Below, in pieces: positions 37,028-46,002 of a stretch of 50,608 nucleotides of DNA (positions are counted from its first letter, which is position 1; the number at the start of each line of letters is the position of its first letter). Under the pieces are notes generated by a model. That model was given only the letters and a program-made list of their open reading frames with translations, was not told the origin of the DNA and did not search any database. The DNA lies in NCBI GenBank assembly GCA_008015325.1, contig SSFI01000049.1:1-50608 (forward strand), in the 5' to 3' direction. A program made the position numbers and the translations under genes. This stretch comes from Rheinheimera sp. GTDB lineage: Bacteria > Pseudomonadota > Gammaproteobacteria > Enterobacterales > Alteromonadaceae.

Positions 37028-39151
37028 GTGAATCCTATCGTAAAATCATTCCAGTTTGGTCAGCATACCGTCACTTTAGAAACCGGTGTCATTGCCCGTC
37101 AGGCTGACGGTGCCGTATTAGCCAGCATGGGCGATACCGCAGTTCTGGTCACTGTAGTTGGTAAAAAAGAACCAAAACCAGGTCAGGACTTTTTCCCGCT
37201 GACTGTAAACTATCAGGAAAAAATGTATGCTGCCGGCCGTATCCCAGGTGGCTTCTTTAAGCGTGAAGGCCGTCCAAGCGAAGGCGAAACTTTAACTTCA
37301 CGTCTGATCGACCGTCCAATCCGCCCACTGTTCCCTGAAGGCTTCACCAATGAAGTTCAGGTCATTGCAACTGTGGTTTCTGTTGAGCCGGACATCCAGC
37401 CGGACATCATCTCTATCCTTGGTACTTCAGCTGCGCTGGCGATTTCTGGTATTCCGTTCAGCGGTCCGCTGGGCGCTGCCCGCGTTGGTTATATCAATGA
37501 CCAGTACGTGCTGAACCCGTCTGAAACCGCGCTGAAAACCAGCAAACTCGACCTGGTTGTTGCCGGTACTGCCAACGCGGTATTGATGGTTGAATCTGAA
37601 GCTCAGGTGCTGTCAGAAGACGTGATGTTAGGTGCAGTGGTTTATGGTCACGACCAAATGCAGGTTGCCATCAAAGCTATCGCTGAATTTGCAGCTGAAG
37701 CTGGCAAGCCGGCCTGGAACTGGGTTGCTAAGCCGAAAAATGACACGCTGATCAGCAAAATCGAAGCACTGTCGACTGCTGCTGTTGGTGAAGCGTACCG
37801 CATCACGGAAAAAGCCAAACGCTACGAGCGCATTGGCGCTATCAAAGCAGAAGTATTTGCCCAAATCAAAGCTGAACTGGCTGAAGGTGAGAGCTTCAAT
37901 GAAACTGAAGCCGGCGAAATTTTCCATAACCTGGAATCAAAAATCGTCCGTAGCCGCATCATTGCCGGCGAGCCACGCATCGATGGCCGTGACAACGAAA
38001 TGATCCGCGGTCTGTCAGTCATGACTGGTTTACTGCCACGCACGCACGGTTCTGCCCTGTTCACCCGTGGTGAAACGCAAGCGCTGGTCACTTGTACTTT
38101 AGGTACAGCCCGTGACGCACAAACAGTTGACGATCTGCTGTCAGACAAAACCGACAACTTCCTGTTCCACTACAACTTCCCTCCATTCTCAGTTGGCGAA
38201 ACCGGCATGGTCGGTTCACCAAAACGCCGCGAAATCGGTCACGGTCGTCTGGCAAAACGTGGTGTAGCTGCCGTAATGCCTGATTTTGATGCTTTCCCGT
38301 ACACAGTGCGGATGGTTTCTGAAATCACTGAGTCAAACGGTTCAAGCTCGATGGCATCTGTGTGTGGTTCTTCACTGGCACTGATGGACGCTGGTGTCCC
38401 AATCAAAGCCTCTGTTGCTGGTATCGCCATGGGTTTGGTCAAAGAAGGCGACAACTTTGTTGTCCTGTCTGATATTCTGGGCGACGAAGACCATCTGGGC
38501 GACATGGACTTTAAAGTAGCCGGTACTACTGCTGGTATCACTGCTCTGCAGATGGATATCAAGATTGAAGGTATTACTAAAGAAATCATGCAGATCGCAC
38601 TGAAACAAGCCAAAGCCGCCCGTATCCACATTCTGGGTGTAATGGATTCTGCGATCAGCACGCACCGTTCTGAACTGTCTGAGCACGCACCACGCATCTA
38701 TACCTTACACATCAACCCGGAGAAGATCCGTGATGTTATCGGTAAAGGCGGCGCTGTGATCCGTCAGATCACTGAAGAATCAGGCACTACTATCGAAATC
38801 GAAGATGACGGTACAGTCAAAATCGCCGCCACCAACAGCGCTGCTGCTGGTATTGCAATCGCCAAGATTGAAGCCATCACGGCTGAAATCGAAGTTGGTG
38901 CAGTGTACGAGGGTGAAGTCGTGCGCATTGTTGATTTCGGTGCTTTCGTCAACGTACTGCCGGGTAAAGATGGTCTGGTGCACATTTCACAAATCTCTGA
39001 TGAGCGCGTGAATAATGTGGCAGAGCACCTGCAACTGGGCCAGAAAGTGAAAGTGAAGGTACTGGAAGTAGACAAACAAGGCCGCGTCCGTTTGTCTATC
39101 AAAGAAGCCAACAGCAAAGCGGGCGAAGCCCATGCCGAAGCAGTTAACTAA
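37028..39151 (+). CDS. pnp: Polyribonucleotide nucleotidyltransferase (PNPase)
   Basis: A 3'-5' phosphorolytic exoribonuclease of the RNA degradosome. 707 residues (E. coli 711). Two RNase PH domains (about 1-215 and 310-545) separated by an all-alpha linker, then KH (about 550-615, [11 protein letters not shown]) and S1 (about 620-690, [23 protein letters not shown]). The catalytic second PH domain carries the phosphate-binding SNGSSSMAS. The start is GTG, with AAGGAA about 10 bases ahead. The last codons overlap the nlpI start by 20 bases. Confidence 0.98.
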   Translation: MNPIVKSFQFGQHTVTLETGVIARQADGAVLASMGDTAVLVTVVGKKEPKPGQDFFPLTVNYQEKMYAAGRIPGGFFKREGRPSEGETLTSRLIDRPIRPLFPEGFTNEVQVIATVVSVEPDIQPDIISILGTSAALAISGIPFSGPLGAARVGYINDQYVLNPSETALKTSKLDLVVAGTANAVLMVESEAQVLSEDVMLGAVVYGHDQMQVAIKAIAEFAAEAGKPAWNWVAKPKNDTLISKIEALSTAAVGEAYRITEKAKRYERIGAIKAEVFAQIKAELAEGESFNETEAGEIFHNLESKIVRSRIIAGEPRIDGRDNEMIRGLSVMTGLLPRTHGSALFTRGETQALVTCTLGTARDAQTVDDLLSDKTDNFLFHYNFPPFSVGETGMVGSPKRREIGHGRLAKRGVAAVMPDFDAFPYTVRMVSEITESNGSSSMASVCGSSLALMDAGVPIKASVAGIAMGLVKEGDNFVVLSDILGDEDHLGDMDFKVAGTTAGITALQMDIKIEGITKEIMQIALKQAKAARIHILGVMDSAISTHRSELSEHAPRIYTLHINPEKIRDVIGKGGAVIRQITEESGTTIEIEDDGTVKIAATNSAAAGIAIAKIEAITAEIEVGAVYEGEVVRIVDFGAFVNVLPGKDGLVHISQISDERVNNVAEHLQLGQKVKVKVLEVDKQGRVRLSIKEANSKAGEAHAEAVN

Positions 39152-40085
39152 GCTGCTGCTGGTGCCACTGCTGCTCAGTGCAGTAGTGGCGTTACCGGCC
39201 TGCCAACTGGCGCCTAAAGCGCCTGTTGGTGTCCTCGTTGAAAATCCGCTTGAACCAGAACCACTTGCTGCACCGTTTCGCACCGAAATCGCCATTGCGC
39301 GCATCAGTGAAATGCTGCAAAGCGCCAAAATGTCTGATGCCGAACGTGGCCGTTTACACTATGACCGTGGTGTGATGTATGACAGTGTCGGGCTTGCTGC
39401 ACTGGCGCGTTATGATTTTATGCGTGCCTTGCGTCTGCAGCCGGATATGGCGGATGCTTATAACTTTATGGGGATCCAGCACACGCTGAGCGGTGATTAC
39501 GAGCTGGCTTATGACGCTTTTGATTCAGCGCTGGAACTGGAACCCAAGTATCAGTATGCCTATTTAAACCGTGGTATTGCCTTGCAGTATGACGGCAAAC
39601 TGGCGCTGGCCATCAATGATTTTCAACAGTTTCAGGCGTTAAAACCGGATGATCCGTACCGTAGCCTCTGGTTATTTTTAGCCGGGGCCGAACAGTCGGA
39701 GCCGCAGGCATTGGCTGTGTTGGCAAAACAACAGGCAGCGCTGGATAAAAAAGCCTGGTCCGCACAGATTGTGGCGTTTTACCTCGGGCAAATCAGTGAA
39801 GCTGAGCTATTGAAACTTGCCAGTACTGATGCCACAGATCCGAAGCAACTCGCTGAACAGCTCTGTGAAGTTTATTTTTACCTGGCACGCTGGCATGCGC
39901 TTAAGCATAACCCGACACTCGCGGCCTCGTACTTTAAAAAGTCACTGGCGACCAATGTGTATGAGTTCGTCGAACATCGATATGCCAGACTCGAGCTGGA
40001 CCGGCTGCGTCAGGCCGTCGTTGAACAGGCTGACTCTTCGGATCAGGTTGAAGCGCAGGAACAGACTGATGCTCATCAGCATTAA
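39132..40085 (+). CDS. nlpI: Lipoprotein NlpI
   Basis: A 317-residue outer-membrane lipoprotein of TPR repeats. In E. coli it is the adaptor that brings endopeptidase MepS to the protease Prc, so controlling peptidoglycan growth. Signal peptide with lipobox ALPAC (C24, then Q, so outer-membrane sorting). TPR repeats begin at about 62 ([48 protein letters not shown]). The start overlaps the end of pnp by 20 bases, so it is translationally coupled to it. The C-terminal tail is rich in E, Q, A and H, and its last codons contain the start of the next gene. Confidence 0.95.
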   Translation: MPKQLTKLLLVPLLLSAVVALPACQLAPKAPVGVLVENPLEPEPLAAPFRTEIAIARISEMLQSAKMSDAERGRLHYDRGVMYDSVGLAALARYDFMRALRLQPDMADAYNFMGIQHTLSGDYELAYDAFDSALELEPKYQYAYLNRGIALQYDGKLALAINDFQQFQALKPDDPYRSLWLFLAGAEQSEPQALAVLAKQQAALDKKAWSAQIVAFYLGQISEAELLKLASTDATDPKQLAEQLCEVYFYLARWHALKHNPTLAASYFKKSLATNVYEFVEHRYARLELDRLRQAVVEQADSSDQVEAQEQTDAHQH

Positions 40086-41232
40086 GCTGTGGTGTCAGAT
40101 AAAAAAAAGCCGGCTTGCTGGCTTTTTTTTATTTTCGACGTTATTGGGCTGCCAGCCACAGCCCGCTCCTGAACCTGGCGCACTGGAATTCGGCCGAGCT
40201 AAACAATCATTACAAGCCGGTCTGCCAATCAAAGCGGCCGAGCAGCTGGCTACTGCTATCCGGCAAGGTCATCCTGACGCCGTCACACAGTGGCTGGAAC
40301 TGACACTGCCGCAGCGTGGGCCGTTACAACAATACCAACAGTTGCAGGCATGGTCTGTGGCACCGCTGACTTCTGCACAGGCGGTGCGTTTAGGCTTATG
40401 GCATGACGCGACCGTGATGCCGCCAGCCTTGACCGCTACTTCTGCGCCGGCCGGCTGCAAACTCACTGTACAGCCAGTGCTCAGTACTGCAGCGTCAGTC
40501 GCGCATTGGCAGCGGTTGCAGCAAGACTGGCCACAGTCGGATTTTGCGCCGTTACCAGTCTGTTTTTTAGCACCGATTTTTGTCGATAGCCGCGAGCTGC
40601 GCTGTACTGAGCAGCCACAGCAGCGTATTGCCTGCGATGCGAGCCGGTTAAGTGACATCATGCTACACAGTCCTGCACAAATTCTGCTGGTCGCGGCAGG
40701 GCGAGGCCAAGCCAGTTTTAACAATGGCTGGCTGCAATTGCCGGAGCTGTTCTCGCCAGCGTTATTCCGGCACGAATTCAGCCATGCGCTGGGGTTTATT
40801 GATGAATATCAGTTACCTGAGCTGACCGCCTCGGCAGAATGTGCGCGTACCGACATTCTCGCGAATCTGCTACTGGATCCTGCTGATGTTGGCCGTTATG
40901 CCAGGCACTGGCAGCTTGATGTGCAGGATTTGCAGTTAACGCCAGTGGAAACTTGTCGTGCTGCCGGCATTCAGGCCTGGCGCCCGGTGCAGTCTGCCAG
41001 TCATATGCAGCATTTCGAACTCGCAGTGCCGGCGTTATATCAGCGGGTGATGCAACAGCAGCTAAGACAAGCCGCTACGCTGATGCCGGTCCAGTATTAT
41101 TTCGCTTATCTGGCGCGCCAGCAGCAGGAAATGCAGCGTTGGCAGCTGTTGATGGGGCGAGCGGCCGCCTTTGGTTATCCGGCCGCTGTGGCTGCGCTGG
41201 AAGCCGCCGGGGCTAGTTTGACAACTCGCTGA
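40069..41232 (+). CDS. Lipoprotein with HExxH metalloprotease motif, coupled to nlpI
   Basis: A 387-residue protein that I do not recognise as a named family. The ATG lies 17 bases inside nlpI, 8 bases after AGGA. The N-terminus is basic then hydrophobic and ends in a lipobox LLGC (C28, then Q), so it is probably an outer-membrane lipoprotein. Residues about 40-70 resemble a Sel1/TPR repeat (AAEQLATAIRQGHPDAV). The central domain has H235-E-F-S-H239-A-L-G-F-I-D-E, an HExxHxxGxxDE zinc-protease signature. Six further cysteines could form three disulfides. The C-terminal segment GRAAAFGYPAAVAALEAAG is again Sel1-like. Being coupled to nlpI, it may be an envelope protease acting with NlpI. That role is inference. 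The end overlaps the convergent PilZ gene by 20 bases. Confidence 0.8.
   Translation: MLISIKLWCQIKKSRLAGFFLFSTLLGCQPQPAPEPGALEFGRAKQSLQAGLPIKAAEQLATAIRQGHPDAVTQWLELTLPQRGPLQQYQQLQAWSVAPLTSAQAVRLGLWHDATVMPPALTATSAPAGCKLTVQPVLSTAASVAHWQRLQQDWPQSDFAPLPVCFLAPIFVDSRELRCTEQPQQRIACDASRLSDIMLHSPAQILLVAAGRGQASFNNGWLQLPELFSPALFRHEFSHALGFIDEYQLPELTASAECARTDILANLLLDPADVGRYARHWQLDVQDLQLTPVETCRAAGIQAWRPVQSASHMQHFELAVPALYQRVMQQQLRQAATLMPVQYYFAYLARQQQEMQRWQLLMGRAAAFGYPAAVAALEAAGASLTTR
40101..40130 (+). terminator. Intrinsic terminator inside the 5' codons of the HExxH lipoprotein gene
   Basis: Eight A plus GCCGGC pair with GCTGGC plus eight T (one G-T wobble) around a TT loop, about 16 bases after the nlpI stop codon. 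It has all features of a strong terminator for nlpI, yet the same bases encode residues 11-21 of the next protein's signal peptide (IKKSRLAGFFL). Translation through it could prevent the hairpin from forming. Confidence 0.85.
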
Positions 41233-41566
41233 GTTCTCGGCTCAGCATTTCTGCATCACCCAGATTCAGCTCTAACAACCGGCGCAAATGACTGGCACTT
41301 TCGATGTCGATGCGCTCACAGCGCAGGCCTATAGTGGCGTCGTGTAAGTGAGCAATGCTGACATCCATTTCTAATACCAGCTCAGACTGGTCCAGCTGAA
41401 ACTGTAACTGCGCCTGTTCACCAACCAGCCCCTGAAAGTCGGCCGGACGCTGCACCAGGGCACCTTTTAACGACAGGTCCAGCACCTCAGTGAAGAAGTT
41501 CTGCCCCTGAAAACGCAGAGTGGCCTGATTGTTATACAAAATACGGCTGAACTTACGGTGGTCCAT
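41213..41566 (-). CDS. PilZ-domain protein
   Basis: A 117-residue single PilZ domain, expected to bind cyclic di-GMP in the cytoplasm. The RxxxR loop is R4-K-F-S-R8 and the second motif is D30-L-S-L-K-G35 (D/NxSxxG), both complete. No partner domain is fused, so it would act by binding another protein; motility, adhesion and exopolysaccharide control are common for the family. The ATG at 41566 follows AAGGAG at 6 bases; a longer in-frame form lacks such a site. The Wzc-like export operon at 4.5 kb is a possible, but unproven, client. Confidence 0.88.
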   Translation of the reverse strand: MDHRKFSRILYNNQATLRFQGQNFFTEVLDLSLKGALVQRPADFQGLVGEQAQLQFQLDQSELVLEMDVSIAHLHDATIGLRCERIDIESASHLRRLLELNLGDAEMLSRELSELSN

Positions 41567-41609
41567 GACAGCTCCTTGAGAATCGCTAAAAGCATAAGCT
41601 GTTTTGCCG

Positions 41610-41639
41610 AAAAAAAACAGGCTGTTATCACACAGCCTG
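41610..41639 (-). terminator. Terminator of the lipoate operon
   Basis: On the minus strand: 8-bp stem CAGGCTGT/ACAGCCTG with a 6-nt loop followed by eight T residues, about 30 bases after the lipA stop. Confidence 0.9.
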
Positions 41640-41668
41640 CTTTGGAACAACTTAAGCCTGGTCAGCGG

Positions 41669-42634
41669 TTAACTGATATCTTCGCCGGCGGCCTGGCGGT
41701 CGGCATGATAGCTCGAGCGCACAAACGGCCCTGAGGCAACATGCTTAAAGCCAATCTCATAACCGATGCGTTTGATTTCATCAAACTCTTCCGGTGACAC
41801 ATAACGTTTGACCGGTAAATGGTGTTTGCTTGGCTGCAGGTACTGACCAACGGTCAGCATATCAACGTTATGCGCCCGTAAATCTTTCATCACTTCGATG
41901 ATTTCTTCGGTAGTTTCGCCAAGGCCAACCATCAGGCCGGACTTGGTCGACACTTCCGGATGCGCTTCTTTGTAGCGGCGTAACAGTTCCAGCGACCATT
42001 TGTAGTCTGCGCCCGGGCGAGCCAGTTTGTACAACCTCGGTGCTGTTTCCAGGTTATGGTTAAAAACATCGGGTGGCGTTTGGGTCAAAATATCCAACGC
42101 TGTGTCCATGCGGCCACGGAAGTCCGGCACCAGCACTTCGATTTTGATCGCCGGTGTTTCGCGGCGGATAGCAGTGATACAGTCGGCAAAATGCTGAGCG
42201 CCGCCGTCACGCAGGTCATCGCGGTCAACTGAAGTGATCACCACATATTTCAGCTTCATGTCTTTGATGGTCAGAGCCAGTTTTTCCGGCTCTTCGGCGC
42301 TTGGCGGCAGCGGGCGGCCATGCGCTACATCACAAAACGGACAACGGCGGGTGCAAATTGCGCCCAAAATCATAAAAGTCGCTGTACCGTGATTAAAACA
42401 CTCGGTCAGATTGGGGCAGGACGCTTCTTCACAGACAGAATGCAAGCCATGTTTACGCAGCGCACCTTTGATTTCGTCGATACGTTCAGAGCTTTTTGGT
42501 AATTTGATTTTGAGCCAGGCCGGTTTACGCAACATTTCGGCTGGTTCGGTTGGCAATACTTTTACCGGGATTAAGGCCATTTTGTCGGCGTCACGCAGTT
42601 TGACGCCTGGCTCCATACGGGCAGTTTTGGTCAT
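41669..42634 (-). CDS. lipA: Lipoyl synthase
   Basis: Radical-SAM enzyme that inserts two sulfurs into protein-bound octanoate to make lipoate. 321 residues. The auxiliary cluster cysteines are C68, C73 and C79 ([12 protein letters not shown]); the radical-SAM cluster is C94-TRR-C98-PF-C101. The C-terminal RSSYHAD serine ligand motif is present. It follows lipB by 5 bases on the minus strand, and a terminator ends the operon. Confidence 0.98.
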   Translation of the reverse strand: MTKTARMEPGVKLRDADKMALIPVKVLPTEPAEMLRKPAWLKIKLPKSSERIDEIKGALRKHGLHSVCEEASCPNLTECFNHGTATFMILGAICTRRCPFCDVAHGRPLPPSAEEPEKLALTIKDMKLKYVVITSVDRDDLRDGGAQHFADCITAIRRETPAIKIEVLVPDFRGRMDTALDILTQTPPDVFNHNLETAPRLYKLARPGADYKWSLELLRRYKEAHPEVSTKSGLMVGLGETTEEIIEVMKDLRAHNVDMLTVGQYLQPSKHHLPVKRYVSPEEFDEIKRIGYEIGFKHVASGPFVRSSYHADRQAAGEDIS

Positions 42635-42639
42635 CTGTA

Positions 42640-43287
42640 CTAAAACCCTGTTAATTCCTGAAATTCACTGACATTCAGCAGGTTAATCAGCTGAGCACTC
42701 AGTTGCTGTTTTGCCTGTTGCATCGACACAGGTCCGCCCAAATCTTTACTTTGTACCATCTGCATGCCGGCATAACCGCAAGGGTTAATACGGGAAAATG
42801 GTGATAAATCCATATCTACATTCAGCGCCAGGCCATGGAAGGTACAGCCTTTACGCACGCGAAGGCCTAAAGACGCCACTTTTTTTTCATCGACATAGAC
42901 GCCAGGCGCATCGGCCTTGGCATAAGCCGCCACTCCATTTTGCGCCAGTGTAGCAATAATGCTTTGCTCAATCAGGTTCACCAGTTGGCGTACCCCTAAA
43001 TTGCGGCGTTTGATATTGAGCAGAACATAAGCCACCAGCTGGCCCGGGCCGTGATAAGTGACCTGACCACCACGGTCAACCTGCACCACCGGAATATCGC
43101 CCGGAAACAGCAGATGCTCGGCTTTGCCGGCCTGGCCCTGAGTGAATACCGGCGGATGTTCCAGTAACCAGATTTCGTCGACCGTGTTGTCGTCACGTTG
43201 ATCAGTAAATTGCTGCATCCGCTGCCAGGTGGAGGTGTAGTCCACCAGACCTAAGTCGCGGATGATTAGTGCATCAGAACAGGGCAA
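42640..43287 (-). CDS. lipB: Octanoyl-[acyl-carrier-protein]-protein N-octanoyltransferase
   Basis: Transfers octanoate from ACP to the lipoyl domains of 2-oxoacid dehydrogenases. 215 residues. Catalytic pair: C170 in [10 protein letters not shown] and K136 in KKVASLGLR; the substrate motif [16 protein letters not shown] is complete. The start is TTG, with GAGG 8 bases ahead; no closer in-frame ATG exists. It lies 72 bases after ybeD and next to lipA in the usual ybeD-lipB-lipA order. Confidence 0.96.
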   Translation of the reverse strand: MPCSDALIIRDLGLVDYTSTWQRMQQFTDQRDDNTVDEIWLLEHPPVFTQGQAGKAEHLLFPGDIPVVQVDRGGQVTYHGPGQLVAYVLLNIKRRNLGVRQLVNLIEQSIIATLAQNGVAAYAKADAPGVYVDEKKVASLGLRVRKGCTFHGLALNVDMDLSPFSRINPCGYAGMQMVQSKDLGGPVSMQQAKQQLSAQLINLLNVSEFQELTGF

Positions 43288-43359
43288 TCGGCAGTCCTCG
43301 GCTGAATTCAGGCTGGCAAGGCCGGGGCATTATAAGCTGCCGGCCGGCTTGCGCGAGTG

Positions 43360-43641
43360 TTACATGACATAGCGGACCAGTTCGAGCCTGCCAAGTTCGG
43401 TATACAGCAGTTCGATATGGTCTTTATCCCGCACCACTACGGACACCGAGACGGAGTGGTAGTTGCCTTTACTGGAAGGTTTAACCGTTGGCGCGTAATC
43501 GTTGGCTCCGGCGTGTTGATGCAAAGTTGCAATCACCTGCGGCACCAGATCTTCGTGGGCCAGCCCCAGCACCTTAAAGGTAAAAGCGCAGGGAAACTCC
43601 AGAAATTCGTCAAATTTGGTATCTTTAACTACAGTCACCAC
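43360..43641 (-). CDS. ybeD: UPF0250 (DUF493) protein YbeD
   Basis: A 93-residue protein of ferredoxin-like ACT-type fold, function unknown, present beside lipB in many gammaproteobacteria. Family core [11 protein letters not shown] and the end [14 protein letters not shown] match. The start is a GTG with AGAGG about 6 bases ahead. It probably shares a transcript with lipB and lipA, but the neighbourhood does not reveal its role. Confidence 0.92.
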   Translation of the reverse strand: MVTVVKDTKFDEFLEFPCAFTFKVLGLAHEDLVPQVIATLHQHAGANDYAPTVKPSSKGNYHSVSVSVVVRDKDHIELLYTELGRLELVRYVM

Positions 43642-43695
43642 AGGACACCTCTTGCTGTTAGCTGGGAACAGTAAAAAAACGGGGCCTATTCTAAC

Positions 43696-43723
43696 AAAAA
43701 GTCCCGGGCTGTGCCGGGACTTT
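43696..43723 (-). terminator. Terminator after dacA
   Basis: On the minus strand: stem GTCCCGG/CCGGGAC with a 6-nt loop and a T5 run. Confidence 0.85.
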
Positions 43724-43752
43724 CTGTGCTGGGTAAAAATATTCGGCCGCTG

Positions 43753-44910
43753 TTATTGCAGCTGCATCTTCACATAATCCACTAAACGACCAAAAATACC
43801 TGCTTGTTCAATATCTTCCAGTGCAACCAGCGGATATTCGGCAATGTCAGCGTCATTTAACTTCAGATAAACCGTACCGACCACCTGACCTTTAGCAATA
43901 GGCGCCACCAGTTGCTGATTCAGTTTGAAGTCTGCTTTGATGTTTTTACGCTGACCACGTTGCAGCGTGATTGGGGTTTCGCTCAGCACGCCCAGGCTGA
44001 TGTTCTCTTTGACACCTTGCCAGACCCGTTGCGATGCAAACTCTTCGCCGGCTTTATATGGCGAGAAAGTCTCAAAAAAGCGGAAGCCGTAAGTCAGTAA
44101 TTTTCTGTTTTCTGCTTCACGGGTTTTGGCGCTGTCAGTACCCATTACGACAGAAATCAAACGCATACCGTCTTTGGTGGCTGAAGTGATCAGGCTATAA
44201 CCGGCTTCTGAAGTGTGACCGGTTTTGATGCCGTCGACGTTCAGGCTTTTATCCCACAGCAAGCCATTGCGGTTGTATTGTTTGATGCCATTAAACACGT
44301 ACTCTTTTTCAGAGTAGATTTTGTATTCTTCCGGTACGTCACGGATTAACGCTACTGACAACTTCGCCATATCGCGCGCTGTGGTTTTCAGCTCAGGGTC
44401 CGGGTAACCGTGCGAGTTGGTAAAATGGGTGCTCTCCATACCAAGGCGTTTGGCATGGGCATTCATCAGTTCGGCGAAGGCGCCTTCAGTGCCGGCAATA
44501 TGTTCTGCCATCGCCACACAGGCGTCGTTACCGGACTGGATGATAATGCCGCGGTTTAACTCTTCGACTGAAATGGTTTTGCCCACTTCGATAAACATCT
44601 TGGATGAGTCGGTGTATTTTTTTGCCCAGGCATTTTCGCTGATGGTCACCTGATCAGTTGGCTTGATATTGCCGTTTTTGATTTCAGTGCCGATGACGTA
44701 ACTGGTCATCATTTTGGTCAGACTGGCTGGCGCTAAAGAGGTGTCAGCATTGCCCTCAGCCAGCACTTTGCCGGTGTGGAAATCAATCAGAATATAACCT
44801 TTAGCATTTACTTCCGGTGGCGTTGGCGCGATCTGTACAGCCTGGCTGTGGGCGAAGAAGCTGAAGCAGCTCAGGCTGCTGGCGAGTAAAAAACGACGAT
44901 ACTGATTCAT
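43753..44910 (-). CDS. dacA: D-alanyl-D-alanine carboxypeptidase (PBP5/6 type)
   Basis: Periplasmic, membrane-anchored low-molecular-mass penicillin-binding protein that trims the terminal D-Ala of pentapeptides. 385 residues. Signal peptide (1-23). Active-site motifs: S63-L-T-K66, S126-G-N128 and K229-T-G231. A C-terminal PBP5 domain (about 280-370) and an amphipathic tail (FGRLVDYVKMQL) anchor it to the membrane. It follows rlpA on the minus strand with a 45-base gap, as in E. coli. Confidence 0.97.
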   Translation of the reverse strand: MNQYRRFLLASSLSCFSFFAHSQAVQIAPTPPEVNAKGYILIDFHTGKVLAEGNADTSLAPASLTKMMTSYVIGTEIKNGNIKPTDQVTISENAWAKKYTDSSKMFIEVGKTISVEELNRGIIIQSGNDACVAMAEHIAGTEGAFAELMNAHAKRLGMESTHFTNSHGYPDPELKTTARDMAKLSVALIRDVPEEYKIYSEKEYVFNGIKQYNRNGLLWDKSLNVDGIKTGHTSEAGYSLITSATKDGMRLISVVMGTDSAKTREAENRKLLTYGFRFFETFSPYKAGEEFASQRVWQGVKENISLGVLSETPITLQRGQRKNIKADFKLNQQLVAPIAKGQVVGTVYLKLNDADIAEYPLVALEDIEQAGIFGRLVDYVKMQLQ

Positions 44911-44955
44911 GAGACTCTTTCTTATTGTGCTAACAGATTAATTGGATTGGGCTTT

Positions 44956-46002
44956 TCAGCCACATAAACTCTTATTGGTAAAATATGCCTGTGGATATTC
45001 ACCAGAACGCACTGTGTCCAGCACATGCTGCGCATTGCCTTGCAGCGGGCCGGCCAACAGCCGGAACAGGCCGTTGGCATTCTCAATGGCTGTAGGTACG
45101 GACAATTGCTGTTGTAATTCGTTCCCCAGACGTTGCACTTTGGCTTTATCGCTGCTGGCAATCAGCTGGATAAAACAGCCATCGGCACTGCTGCGACTGG
45201 CCAGTTGCGGCGCAGCAGCCGGTCGTGCCGGTGCCGCCGTGTTACGCGCAGGCAACTGTGCTGGTGCGGTTGCTGCCGGCACATAAGGCCGTTCGACAAA
45301 TTCATTGCTGCTGCGGCTTGGGCGCTCGCTTGGGGTTACCGGCTGATAAGGGATGTCCGGCAGTTTGGCGATGGGGGTGGCAAAACTTTCCTGCGACGCC
45401 ATCGCTGGTGATGAAATCAGTTCCAGTTTTACCCGGCCGGTGCCGCCGGGGAAAATGCCCAGTTTATAAGCCGCGGAGTAGGACAAATCGATAATCCGGT
45501 TGTCGTGAAAAGGGCCACGGTCATTCACCCGCACAATCGCTGTGCGGTAGTTATCGAGATTGGTCACCCGCACGTAAGAAGGCAGTGGCAGGGTTTTATG
45601 TGCCGCAGTCATCGAGAACACATTATACACTTCACCGTTTGACGTCAGATGACCGTGAAACTTGCTGCCATACCAGGAAGCAATGCCTTCTTCTTCATAT
45701 TGCAGAATGTCGGTGCGTGGCGAGTAATTCACGCCATAGATATTGTAAGGTTTATTGCCACCCCGGCTTAAACTTTCGACTGTAGGCTCAGGGTCGCGTA
45801 ATTCATCTTCGGTCGGCAGGCGCAGTGGAATGCTGTCTTTATCCTGCGAATAACGGCCGGCGTTTGGGTCCATGTTGTCACGCAGTCCACTGTCGGTAGA
45901 TTCCGGCGCACTGGAGCAGGCAGCAAGAAAAACGGCAAGTGCGATAACGGAAACTGTTTTGCCGGAGCAAGGGAGATGAAAAGTTCGGGCGCTGTGCTTC
46001 AT
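44956..46002 (-). CDS. rlpA: RlpA septal lytic transglycosylase lipoprotein
   Basis: A 348-residue outer-membrane lipoprotein. Signal peptide with lipobox LAAC. The DPBB (RlpA) domain (about 100-195) has GIASWYGSKFHG, NGEVYN and the later VRVNDRGPF, and a C-terminal SPOR domain (about 270-345) binds denuded septal glycan. In Pseudomonas and Vibrio, RlpA cleaves naked glycan strands at the septum; the same activity is likely but not shown. The start overlaps the rodA stop by 4 bases. Confidence 0.95.
   Translation of the reverse strand: MKHSARTFHLPCSGKTVSVIALAVFLAACSSAPESTDSGLRDNMDPNAGRYSQDKDSIPLRLPTEDELRDPEPTVESLSRGGNKPYNIYGVNYSPRTDILQYEEEGIASWYGSKFHGHLTSNGEVYNVFSMTAAHKTLPLPSYVRVTNLDNYRTAIVRVNDRGPFHDNRIIDLSYSAAYKLGIFPGGTGRVKLELISSPAMASQESFATPIAKLPDIPYQPVTPSERPSRSSNEFVERPYVPAATAPAQLPARNTAAPARPAAAPQLASRSSADGCFIQLIASSDKAKVQRLGNELQQQLSVPTAIENANGLFRLLAGPLQGNAQHVLDTVRSGEYPQAYFTNKSLCG

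Noticed and set aside
38239-38697. 152-codon minus-strand frame in pnp
   Set aside because: Antisense to the catalytic domain of PNPase; composition is that of a reverse frame.
39817-40068. In-frame upstream extension of the HExxH lipoprotein gene into nlpI
   Set aside because: The extension would have no signal peptide at its start and reads nlpI out of frame. The ATG at 40069 has a ribosome site and puts the lipobox at a normal distance.
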